Source: an uncultured Erwinia sp.
GTDB taxonomy: Bacteria > Pseudomonadota > Gammaproteobacteria > Enterobacterales > Enterobacteriaceae
Reading direction: 5' to 3'
DNA length: 20,033 bases
Assembly: GCA_946221915.1 (NCBI GenBank)
Contig: CAMIKG010000076.1
Location: forward strand, 1 to 20,033
Shown here: positions 13,760-20,033 of the stretch, one piece after another
Layout of the letters: each line of letters starts with the position of its first letter
How positions within the stretch are numbered: position 1 is the stretch's first letter
Notes under the pieces: model-generated
What the model was told of the DNA's origin: nothing
The model's database searches: none
The model's input: only the letters and a program-made list of their open reading frames with translations
Position numbers and translations under genes: made by a program

Positions 13760-14542
13760 TTACAGCAAGGTCGCAATAATCACCCGATCGGCATTAAAAC
13801 TGGCGATAACGGTGCTGTCGCGCTGCAACTGCTGCGCGGTGACGACCGTGTTGGGTATCGTGGCGCACAGCGTTTCTCCGCTGCCGAGGGTCATCAACAC
13901 CTCACTCTGCGTCTCGCCCTGAGAAATTTGCTGCACCACGCCGCTCAGCTGATTGTCGGCAGCAGTGGCGTCATGCGTCACCTCAATCCACGGCGCTTTA
14001 ATCAGCACCAGCACCTCTTTGCCGCTGTCGAGCTGCAGACGATCCGCACTTTGTTCGGTCAGCGCCACTTTCAGCCGCGTCGCACCATCGGCCAGCAGCA
14101 CCTCAACATGCTGCTGCACCTGCAGATGGTCACGCTGAACAATGGTGCCAAACAGCTGGTTGCGGGCGCTGGTTTGCAGCGAAAAGCGTGCAATAGCGGC
14201 CAGCAGACTGTCCAGTGGCAACGGGTCATCCTGCAGCACATCGAAGGCTTTTTGCTGAATCTGTTCCAGTAACTGAAACAGCTGGATCAGACGCTCGCCA
14301 TAGCGGGTCAGGATGGCGCCGCCGCCGCCTTTCCCGCCGGTGGCGCGCTCCACCAGCGTGCGATCCGCCAGCTGATTCATCTCATTAATCGCGTCCCAGG
14401 CGCTTTTGTAGCTGATGCCCGCCAGCTTTGCTCCCTGGCTGATCGATCCGGTATGCTGGATCTGTTTCAGCAATTCAATACGCCGGGGATCGGCAAACAG
14501 CTTCTGCTGTAAGCGGATAATCAGGGAAATGTCGGCCTGCAT
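13760..14542 (-). CDS. modE: Molybdate-responsive transcription regulator ModE
   Basis: This is a dimeric regulator that binds molybdate and represses modABC. The ATG at 14542 (AAGGAGA just before it) gives 260 residues, close to E. coli ModE (262). A longer in-frame start at 14635 is rejected. Residues 1-~115 are the winged-helix DNA-binding part, with SISQGAKLAGISYKSAWDAINEMNQL and the glycine-rich ERATGGKGGGGA. Residues ~120-260 hold two Mop-like molybdate-binding repeats with SARNQLFG and LLADGATRLKVALT. A matching ModE operator precedes modA. acrZ is divergent. Confidence 0.97.
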   Translation of the reverse strand: MQADISLIIRLQQKLFADPRRIELLKQIQHTGSISQGAKLAGISYKSAWDAINEMNQLADRTLVERATGGKGGGGAILTRYGERLIQLFQLLEQIQQKAFDVLQDDPLPLDSLLAAIARFSLQTSARNQLFGTIVQRDHLQVQQHVEVLLADGATRLKVALTEQSADRLQLDSGKEVLVLIKAPWIEVTHDATAADNQLSGVVQQISQGETQSEVLMTLGSGETLCATIPNTVVTAQQLQRDSTVIASFNADRVIIATLL

Positions 14543-14571
14543 GGTCTCTCCTTGCGTGCAACGGTGCGCCA

Positions 14572-14622
14572 ATTGTAAAACGCACAAAAGGTCAGTGCAC
14601 TTTTTTCTCCTGCCGTTACAAT
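14572..14622. promoter_or_regulatory. Divergent modE/acrZ promoter region
   Basis: TACAAT occurs as a -10 candidate on the minus strand (14572-14577, for modE) and on the plus strand (14617-14622, for acrZ). They lie symmetrically about the 8-bp palindrome AGTGCACT (14594-14601). Each -35 would fall on this palindrome and matches the consensus poorly, so activator help is likely. In E. coli acrZ belongs to the MarA/SoxS/Rob regulon; a GCAC core (14582-14585) is present, but a full marbox is not convincing. Confidence 0.4.
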
Positions 14623-14653
14623 GGTTTTTTTGCACGATTCAGATGAGGCTTCG

Positions 14654-14809
14654 ATGTTTGAACTATTAAAAAGCATGGCCGTGGCCGTTATCATGGTGCC
14701 AGTAGTGATGGCGCTGATCCTTGGCGCGATTTATGGCCTGGGTGAAGTGTTTAACGTCATCTCAAAAATTGGTCATCGCGACGACCAGCCAGCGAAAAAC
14801 CGTCAGTAA
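14654..14809 (+). CDS. acrZ: AcrZ, small membrane partner of the AcrAB-TolC efflux pump
   Basis: This 51-residue protein is one hydrophobic helix (residues about 8-30, AVIMVPVVMALILGAIYGLG) followed by a short charged tail. It closely follows E. coli AcrZ (49 residues), including VIMVPVVMA and IYGLGEVFN. AcrZ binds AcrB in the inner membrane and modulates export of some drugs. The ATG at 14654 is preferred to an upstream in-frame ATG because of the match and a GAGG ribosome site. The position between modE and modA is the E. coli one. Confidence 0.95.
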   Translation: MFELLKSMAVAVIMVPVVMALILGAIYGLGEVFNVISKIGHRDDQPAKNRQ

Positions 14810-14820
14810 TACCTTTTCCT

Positions 14821-14845
14821 TAACGCCCGACGCCGTCGGGCGTTA
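14821..14845 (+). terminator. Probable acrZ terminator
   Basis: TAACGCCCGA and TCGGGCGTTA form a perfect 10-bp stem around a 5-base loop, starting 12 bases after the acrZ stop. It is followed by TCATTTTC, a weak T tract. The stem is strong enough for a terminator, but the tail is imperfect. Confidence 0.65.
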
Positions 14846-14934
14846 TCATTTTCACGTCCTTCACCGTACAGCCAGACACCAGCTGTTTCACCAGCAAAAA
14901 GATAAACTTCCCTGATCTCGCGCCGATAAAGCCT

Positions 14935-14979
14935 GTGACAGCTGAGATACGATGGCGTTATATTATAAAATATATAACG
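14935..14979 (+). promoter_or_regulatory. modA promoter overlapped by a ModE operator
   Basis: CGTTATAT (14956-14963) and ATATAACG (14972-14979) are a perfect 8-bp inverted repeat around 8 bases, the ModE-type operator of enteric bacteria. A promoter candidate overlaps it: GTGACA (14935-14940), 18 bases, TATATT (14959-14964). ModE bound to molybdate would therefore cover the -10 and block modABC. It ends 16 bases before the modA ATG. Confidence 0.88.
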
Positions 14980-14995
14980 TAACCTGGAGAACACT

Positions 14996-15766
14996 ATGTC
15001 TGTCAAATGGAGCCACTGGTTTGCCGGTGCGGCATTAACCGTTTCTGTGGCCGGTCATGCGGTTGCGGCCGATAACATCACCGTGTTTGCTGCCGCCTCA
15101 CTGACCAACGCGTTGCAGGATATCGCCACGCAGTACGAGCAGGGCAAGTCGGTGAAAATTGTCTCGTCCTTTGCTTCATCCTCGACGCTGGCGCGTCAGA
15201 TTGAGCAGGGCGCGCCTGCCGATCTGTTTATCTCTGCCGATCAGCAGTGGATGGATTACGCCGTCGATAAAAAAAGCGTGGACGCGAGCACCCGTTACAC
15301 CCTGCTGGGCAACGACCTGGTGCTGATTGCGCCAGCGGAAATGAAACCTCAGCCGGTTGCTATCAGCAAAACCACCGACTGGAAAACGCTGCTGAACGGC
15401 CAGCGGCTGGCGGTTGGCGATCCTGACCATGTCCCGGCGGGTATTTACGCCAAAGAAGCGTTACAGCATCTGGGCGCATGGGATACCCTGTCGCCAGTCA
15501 TGGCGCGCGCCAACAACGTGCGTGCCGCGCTGGCGCTGGTGGAACGCAACGAAGCCCCTTACGGCATCGTCTACGGTTCCGACGCCGTCGCCAGCAACAA
15601 AGTCACCGTGGTCGGTACTTTCCCGGCGGACAGCCATAAGCCGGTGGAATATCCGATGGCGATAGTTAAACAACATAACTCCGCGGCAGTCAGCGCGTTC
15701 TTCCAGTACCTGAAAGGACCCGAAGCGGCGGCTATCTTTAAACGTTACGGATTTGCGCCACGTTAA
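14996..15766 (+). CDS. modA: Molybdate-binding periplasmic protein ModA
   Basis: This 256-residue protein (E. coli 257) is the periplasmic receptor of the molybdate/tungstate ABC importer. A Sec signal peptide spans residues 1-24, with likely cleavage after GHAVA to give ADNITVFAAASL. The ligand loops AAASLTNAL and SSFASSSTLARQIEQGAPAD carry the conserved serines, followed by PAGIYAKEAL and a late YGIVYGSDA tyrosine. GGAGA lies before the ATG. Its stop overlaps the modB start by one base (TAATG), so modABC is translationally coupled. It is under the ModE operator just upstream. Confidence 0.97.
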   Translation: MSVKWSHWFAGAALTVSVAGHAVAADNITVFAAASLTNALQDIATQYEQGKSVKIVSSFASSSTLARQIEQGAPADLFISADQQWMDYAVDKKSVDASTRYTLLGNDLVLIAPAEMKPQPVAISKTTDWKTLLNGQRLAVGDPDHVPAGIYAKEALQHLGAWDTLSPVMARANNVRAALALVERNEAPYGIVYGSDAVASNKVTVVGTFPADSHKPVEYPMAIVKQHNSAAVSAFFQYLKGPEAAAIFKRYGFAPR

Positions 15767-16455
15767 TGATGCTCAGTGATCTCGAATGGCAGGCCGTTGA
15801 ACTCAGCCTGAAAGTCTCTGCTATTGCCGTCATTTTCAGCCTGCCATTGGGGGTGCTGATGGCCTGGATTCTGGTACGTTGCCAGTTTCCCGGCAAGACC
15901 CTGCTGGACAGTATTATCCACCTGCCACTGGTATTACCGCCGGTGGTGGTCGGCTACCTACTGCTGATCGCCATGGGGCGGCGCGGATTTATCGGCGAAT
16001 GGCTGTATGACTGGTTCGGATTCAGCTTTGCCTTCAGCTGGCGCGGCGCGGCGCTGGCTTCTGCAGTCGTCGCGTTCCCGCTGATGGTGCGCGCCATTCG
16101 CTTATCGCTGGAAGCAGTGGACAGCAAACTGGAGCAGGCGGCGCGCACTCTTGGCGCCGGGCGCTGGCGGGTATTTTTCACCATCACACTGCCGCTGACG
16201 CTGCCGGGCATTATCGTTGGCACCGTGCTGGCCTTTGCCCGCTCGCTGGGCGAATTCGGCGCCACCATTACCTTTGTTTCCAATATTCCGGGTGAAACCC
16301 GCACCATCCCGCTGGCGATGTACACCCTGATTGAAACGCCGGGCGCAGAAAACGCCGCGGCGCGGCTGTGTGTGATTGCGATTGTACTGGCGCTGGTTTC
16401 GCTGCTGTTATCTGAATGGCTGGTCCGCTGGGGCCGCAAGCGTCTGGGGGCATAA
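15766..16455 (+). CDS. modB: Molybdate ABC transporter permease ModB
   Basis: This 229-residue inner-membrane channel subunit has the same length as in E. coli. About five membrane segments are visible. The coupling (EAA) motif that docks onto ModC spans residues about 123-148 (EQAARTLGAGRWRVFFTITL). The motif LPLVLPPVVVGYLLL lies near residue 60, and the conserved RSLGEFGATITFVSNIPGET follows. The start is the ATG that overlaps the modA stop; a second ATG directly follows and could be used instead. It overlaps modC by one base (TAATG again). Confidence 0.97.
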   Translation: MMLSDLEWQAVELSLKVSAIAVIFSLPLGVLMAWILVRCQFPGKTLLDSIIHLPLVLPPVVVGYLLLIAMGRRGFIGEWLYDWFGFSFAFSWRGAALASAVVAFPLMVRAIRLSLEAVDSKLEQAARTLGAGRWRVFFTITLPLTLPGIIVGTVLAFARSLGEFGATITFVSNIPGETRTIPLAMYTLIETPGAENAAARLCVIAIVLALVSLLLSEWLVRWGRKRLGA

Positions 16456-17513
16456 TGCTGGAGCTTAACTTTAGCCAGCAGCTGGGCGACCATCAGCTGG
16501 TAATCGACCAGAAAATCCCGGCACAGGGCATTACCGCCGTCTTTGGTGTGTCCGGCGCGGGTAAAACCTCGCTGATTAATGCCATCAGCGGCTTAACCCG
16601 GCCGCAGCAGGGCATTATTCGTCTCAATGATCGCCTGCTCTGCGATGCTGCCAGAAATCTCCATCTGCCGCCGGAACAGCGCCGCGTCGGCTATGTCTTC
16701 CAGGATGCGCGACTGTTCCCGCACTATCGGGTGCGCGGCAATCTGCAATATGGCATGGCGAAAAGCATGCGTCCGCAGTTCGATAAGCTGGTCGCTCTGC
16801 TGGGTATCGAAGCGCTGCTCCAGCGTTTTCCATGGTCGCTCTCCGGCGGTGAAAAACAGCGCGTGGCGATTGGCCGTGCGCTGCTGACCGCACCGGAAAT
16901 CTTACTGTTTGATGAACCGCTGGCCTCGCTGGACATCCCGCGTAAACGTGAACTGCTGCCCTATCTGCAGACGCTGGCGAAAGAAGTGGACATCCCGATG
17001 CTGTATGTCTCACACAGCCTGGATGAGATACTGCACCTGGCGGATAATGTGCTGGTGCTGGAACAGGGCAAAGTGAAAGCCTTTGGTCCACTCGAAGAGG
17101 TCTGGCTCAGCAGTGCGATGCGGCCATGGCTGCCGCGCGCCGATCAGAGCAGCGTGCTGCGGGTACAGGTACTGGAGCAGCATCCGCACTACGCGATGAC
17201 TGCGCTGGGACTCGGCGGGCAGCATATCTGGGTCGGTCGCATTGATGCGCCAGTGAAAACGCCACTGCGCATCCGCATCCGTGCGGCGGATGTCTCGCTG
17301 GTGCTGCAGCCGCCAAAACACAGCAGCATCCGCAACGTGGTGCCTGCGCAGGTCGCTGAACTGCTGGAGATTGACGACCAGGTGGAAGTCAGACTGCTGA
17401 TTGGCAATCGCGAACTATGGGCACGCATTACCCCCTGGGCGCGCGATGAACTGGCGATCAAGCCCGGGTTGTGGCTGTACGCGCAGATTAAGAGCGTATC
17501 GATTACACCCTGA
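16455..17513 (+). CDS. modC: Molybdate ABC transporter ATPase ModC
   Basis: The ATG at 16455 overlaps the modB stop and gives 352 residues, exactly the E. coli length; a longer frame from 16416 is rejected. Motifs in order: Walker A GVSGAGKTS (31-39), Q-loop VFQDARLFPH, signature LSGGEKQ (129-135), Walker B ILLFDEP (149-155) and switch His187 in SHSLDEI. Residues ~290-352 form a Mop domain that binds molybdate and may allow feedback on transport. It powers import through ModB. No T-tailed terminator follows; the next 417 bases are repeats. Confidence 0.97.
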   Translation: MLELNFSQQLGDHQLVIDQKIPAQGITAVFGVSGAGKTSLINAISGLTRPQQGIIRLNDRLLCDAARNLHLPPEQRRVGYVFQDARLFPHYRVRGNLQYGMAKSMRPQFDKLVALLGIEALLQRFPWSLSGGEKQRVAIGRALLTAPEILLFDEPLASLDIPRKRELLPYLQTLAKEVDIPMLYVSHSLDEILHLADNVLVLEQGKVKAFGPLEEVWLSSAMRPWLPRADQSSVLRVQVLEQHPHYAMTALGLGGQHIWVGRIDAPVKTPLRIRIRAADVSLVLQPPKHSSIRNVVPAQVAELLEIDDQVEVRLLIGNRELWARITPWARDELAIKPGLWLYAQIKSVSITP

Positions 17514-17551
17514 TTCCTGCTAACGCTAAAGCGTGGTGCATGCCCATTCAG

Positions 17552-17660
17552 CCAGCAACACAGAAACCCAAAGCAAGGCACAGGACAAATCATCCAGCAA
17601 CAAAGAAACTCAAAGCAAGGCACAGAACAAATCTGACCGCCACACAGAAACCTGAAGCGC
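17552..17660. repeat. 42-bp tandem repeats left of palindrome B
   Basis: Two near-identical 42-base units start at 17552 and 17594 (shared core CAAAGCAAGGCACAG). A shorter third copy starts at about 17636 and runs into the palindrome arm. The AAAGC...GGCACA pattern resembles the 26-bp units beside palindrome A. Confidence 0.75.
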
Positions 17661-17790
17661 AGGGAACACGGTCAGTGTAGCAAAGCGTCCCGCGCCTGGC
17701 AGGACGCGGTCCGTGCCGCTATGGACGGCGCGGGCCGAGCAGCCATGGATGGCAGCTTTTGCGTCTTTGCGGAACTGGCCGTGTTCCCTG
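17660..17790. repeat. Large intergenic palindrome, copy B
   Basis: The arms 17660-17689 and 17761-17790 are complementary with few mismatches (GGGAACACGGTCAG against CTGGCCGTGTTCCC). The inner part shares CCGCGCC, GGCGCGGGCCGAGC and CATGGATGGC-like blocks with copy A, but carries about 24 extra bases that form their own small stem (GTCC/GGAC). It is clearly the same family as 11998-12108. It lies between the 3' ends of modC and ybhA, where it could act as a transcription barrier. Confidence 0.85.
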
Positions 17791-17810
17791 AGCAGAGCAC
17801 CGTAGTAAAA

Positions 17811-17925
17811 GCGACACTCTCAGAACAGAGCGCCGAGCCGAAAGCGGCACCCTGAACACGGCACCCAACGAAAGTGCCCCAGAGCAGGGCACAGAATTAA
17901 AAACGCCCCTCTGACCAGAGAACAA
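17811..17925. repeat. Degenerate ~30-bp repeats right of palindrome B
   Basis: Roughly four degenerate units each begin with an AAA-rich stretch followed by a GC-rich mini-dyad. The clearest is GTGCCCCAGAGCAGGGCAC, where GTGCCC pairs with GGGCAC. They fill the gap to the end of ybhA. No open frame here resembles a protein I know, so the whole 417-base gap appears to be non-coding repeats. Confidence 0.55.
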
Positions 17926-17930
17926 CCGCC

Positions 17931-18749
17931 TTACAACACCTCGCGATAAATCGTCTCGGCAATGCCAGGCTCCAGATTGGTGCCAATCACCCGCCCGGCG
18001 CGCGCTTTAATCGCCTCATCGGCATTACCCATCGCCACACCCAGTCCCACCGTTTCCAGCATACTGAGATCATTATAATTATCGCCAAACGCCAGCACAT
18101 CACTCATCTGATAGCCAGCCGAAGCCACCCACTGCGCCAGACGCTTACCCTTACTATTGCCAGCACGCGCGATATCCACCTGATCATGCCATGACCACTC
18201 GCAGGCCAGACCGATCTCCTGCTCCGCTTTATCAGCAAACTGCTGCAGCGCACGGGTATCCGGATGCGACAGCGCGAACTTCCAGATCGACTGCGCTTCC
18301 TCCGCCGCTGCGCTCAGACTGGCGACCTTGCGAAACACCGGACGCTGATGCTCCGGCAGCGACTGCGCCCAGTTCATCGTACGGGTCACATGCCCGGTCT
18401 CCGTCTCATACAACATCGCATCATCGACATACAGCAGCCCATGGATGGCTTCTTCGTCAAGCATGGTAATCACCTGCTGCGCCTGCGTGACCGGCAGCGG
18501 GTCGGCGCTAATCACCTGTTTTGCCTGATAATCATACAAATAGGTGCCATTACAGCAAATTGCAGGTGTATCCAGCGCCAGTGCCTGATAAAAAGGATGA
18601 ATAGCCACATGGTGGCGACCAGTAACAATTAACACTTTTACGCCAGCCTGGCGGGCTTGCGCCAGCGCTTCCAGTGATTCCGGCAGGATAGTTTTATTCG
18701 GGGTCAGCAGGGTGCCGTCGAGATCCAGGGCAATAACGCGATAGCTCAT
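17931..18749 (-). CDS. ybhA: HAD-family phosphatase YbhA (pyridoxal phosphate phosphatase)
   Basis: This 272-residue protein, the E. coli length, belongs to the Cof-type HAD phosphatases. Motif I is DLDGT with nucleophile Asp9 and acid Asp11. Motif II is the VTGR threonine near residue 43. Lys200 or Lys202 in GNSKGKRL gives motif III, and GDNYND (222-227) is motif IV. A cap domain fills residues ~85-185. E. coli YbhA dephosphorylates pyridoxal 5'-phosphate and also acts on some sugar phosphates. Substrate specificity cannot be read from the sequence. It is divergent from pgl, as in E. coli, and its 3' end abuts the repeat block. Confidence 0.94.
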   Translation of the reverse strand: MSYRVIALDLDGTLLTPNKTILPESLEALAQARQAGVKVLIVTGRHHVAIHPFYQALALDTPAICCNGTYLYDYQAKQVISADPLPVTQAQQVITMLDEEAIHGLLYVDDAMLYETETGHVTRTMNWAQSLPEHQRPVFRKVASLSAAAEEAQSIWKFALSHPDTRALQQFADKAEQEIGLACEWSWHDQVDIARAGNSKGKRLAQWVASAGYQMSDVLAFGDNYNDLSMLETVGLGVAMGNADEAIKARAGRVIGTNLEPGIAETIYREVL

Positions 18750-18784
18750 GAGTCATTCCGGTGGTAATTATTAACGAATTAACG

Positions 18785-18813
18785 ATACTACACCTTGCTG
18801 TGCATTCGACCAA
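18785..18813 (-). promoter_or_regulatory. Candidate ybhA promoter
   Basis: On the minus strand TTGGTC (18808-18813), a 17-base spacer and TAGTAT (18785-18790) form a mediocre sigma-70 promoter 36 bases before the ybhA ATG. Each hexamer matches the consensus only in part. Confidence 0.35.
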
Positions 18814-18927
18814 ACCGGTCACGCCGGGGTCACACTGACGGACTACCGTTACCAGGCTACGCGTTGCGCCAGGTGTGTAACCTGAACAGCCTGATCCTCA
18901 CTTTCAGCCATTGAACAAGGAGCATTC

Positions 18928-19926
18928 ATGAAACAAGTTGTCTACACCGCCAGCCCTGAGAGCCAGCAGATCCACGTCTGGCAGCTAAACGAACAGGGCG
19001 CGTTAGCGCTGTTGCAGGTGGTTGACGTTGCCGGACAGGTGCAGCCGATGGTGGTGAGTCCGACCAAAGATTTCCTCTACGTGGGTGCACGCCCGGACTT
19101 CCGCGTGATTGCCTTCCGCATTGCCGGCGATGGCACCCTGACTGAAGCGGGCCATGCACCGCTGCCGGGTAGCCCAAGCCACATCTCTACCGACCGCACC
19201 GGTAGCTACCTGTTTGCCGCCTCCTACAATGGCGCAGCCGTCAGCATCAGCCCGATTGGCGACGATGGCCTGCCACAGGCGCCGAGCCAGGTCATTGAAG
19301 GCCTGGAAGGCTGCCACTCCGCCAATATCGATATCAGCAACCGCACCCTGTTTGTACCGGCGCTGCTGCAGGATCGTATCTGCATTTATGACCTGCAGGA
19401 CGGCAAACTGGCACCGCACGCGCAGAGTGAAATTAAATCTGTACAGGGCGCAGGCCCGCGCCATATGGCGTTCCACCCGAACCAGCAGTACGCTTACTGC
19501 GTCAACGAACTGGACAGCACCGTCGACGTCTGGCAACTGAACAACGCCCATGGCGAAGTGGCGCGCGTGCAGAGCCTTGACCTGATGCCGTCTGACTTCA
19601 GTGGCACCCGCTGGGCGGCGGACATTCACCTGACGCCAGATGGCCGCCACCTGTATGCCTGTGACCGTACCGCCAGCATCGTCACCGCATTCACCGTCAG
19701 CGAAGATGGCGGCTCCATTGCGCTGGTGGCGCATCAGCCAACAGAAGAACAGCCGCGCGGCTTCAATATCGACCACAGCGGTAAATACCTGATCGCGGCT
19801 GGACAGAAATCGCACCACATTGAGGTGTATCAGATTACTGAAGAGCAGGGCAAACTGACTCCGCTGGCGCGTTATGCGGTGGGGCAGGGGCCGATGTGGG
19901 TGGTGGTGCATCAGCTCAGAGGGTAG
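18928..19926 (+). CDS. pgl: 6-phosphogluconolactonase (beta-propeller type)
   Basis: This enzyme hydrolyses 6-phosphogluconolactone to 6-phosphogluconate, the second step of the oxidative pentose phosphate pathway. The 332 residues (E. coli 331) match the seven-bladed propeller Pgl, not the NagB-like type. Repeating blade patterns include SPTKDFLYVGARPDFRV, HPNQQYAYCVNELDSTV, TPDGRHLYACDRTASIV and DHSGKYLIAAGQKSHHI. AAGGAG is ideally spaced before the ATG. It is divergent from ybhA across 178 bases, as in E. coli. No T-tailed terminator follows; a repeat-rich sequence begins right after the stop. Confidence 0.96.
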   Translation: MKQVVYTASPESQQIHVWQLNEQGALALLQVVDVAGQVQPMVVSPTKDFLYVGARPDFRVIAFRIAGDGTLTEAGHAPLPGSPSHISTDRTGSYLFAASYNGAAVSISPIGDDGLPQAPSQVIEGLEGCHSANIDISNRTLFVPALLQDRICIYDLQDGKLAPHAQSEIKSVQGAGPRHMAFHPNQQYAYCVNELDSTVDVWQLNNAHGEVARVQSLDLMPSDFSGTRWAADIHLTPDGRHLYACDRTASIVTAFTVSEDGGSIALVAHQPTEEQPRGFNIDHSGKYLIAAGQKSHHIEVYQITEEQGKLTPLARYAVGQGPMWVVVHQLRG

Positions 19927-19929
19927 GTC

Positions 19930-20033
19930 AGGTCTGCGACCTGGGGCTGTTAAGGGCTTAAAAGCTTAAGGGCTTAACGGCCAGGTCAAGGGCGTTTCGC
20001 TCGCCCACGCGGCGAGCGAGTTAAGGGCCGAAA
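19930..20033. repeat. Repeat-rich 3' flank of pgl, cut by the window end
   Basis: A small hairpin AGGTC-TGC-GACCT (19930-19942) is followed by TTAAGGGCTTAA at 19950 and again at 19966. Then comes a 9-bp stem, TCGCTCGCC and GGCGAGCGA (19997-20019, 5-base loop), followed by a third TTAAGGGC (20021-20028). This looks like another intergenic repeat family. The missing T run argues against a simple terminator, although the strong stem could protect the 3' end of the pgl mRNA. Confidence 0.55.

Noticed and set aside
17719..17925. 68-codon minus-strand open frame over palindrome B
   Set aside because: It lies wholly inside the palindrome and its short repeats, with no start signal or similarity.

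Overview
The window is a chromosomal stretch from a gamma-proteobacterium of the order Enterobacterales. Nearly every protein matches its Escherichia coli counterpart in length and catalytic residues, and the order nadA-pnuC-zitB-ybgS-aroG-gpmA-galMKT-modF-modE-acrZ-modABC-ybhA-pgl is the E. coli backbone order. Two departures from E. coli (alkylation-repair genes between the tRNA-Lys cluster and nadA, and no galE beside galT) plus the repeat-filled spacers suggest a relative such as Erwinia or Pantoea (Erwiniaceae). That family assignment is inference.

Layout. Positions 1-238 hold the 3' end of a tRNA-Lys, a displaced copy of its tail, and a fragment resembling a tRNA-Arg anticodon arm. Positions 239-2357 hold two divergent DNA-alkylation repair genes: an Ada/AraC/AlkA fusion and an Ogt-type methyltransferase, separated by a striking dyad. 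Positions 2422-4318 form an NAD-precursor operon (nadA, pnuC) behind a NadR-type box. It converges with the zinc exporter gene zitB, with 3 bases between the stops. ybgS, aroG and gpmA follow, with clear terminators after ybgS and between aroG and gpmA. galT-galK-galM (minus strand) are translationally coupled behind a promoter that closely resembles the E. coli gal promoter (external-operator match, CRP half-site, extended -10).

The gap between galT and modF (11345-12210), where E. coli has galE, contains no convincing gene. It holds a second GalR-like operator, about four tandem copies of a 107-108 bp unit, a large palindrome and 26-bp tandem repeats. modF and modE (minus) diverge from acrZ and the molybdate transporter modABC (plus). 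modA has a textbook ModE operator. The modC/ybhA gap (17514-17930) holds a second copy of the same palindrome family with its own short tandem repeats, so the mod block is bracketed by related repeats. ybhA and pgl diverge at the right, and another repeat family begins after pgl.

Functionally the window covers alkylation repair, NAD synthesis and salvage, zinc export, aromatic synthesis entry, glycolysis, the Leloir pathway (without its epimerase), molybdate uptake and regulation, and the oxidative pentose phosphate pathway. The genes themselves are conventional. The least explained material is the composite repeat system and the rearranged gal control region.
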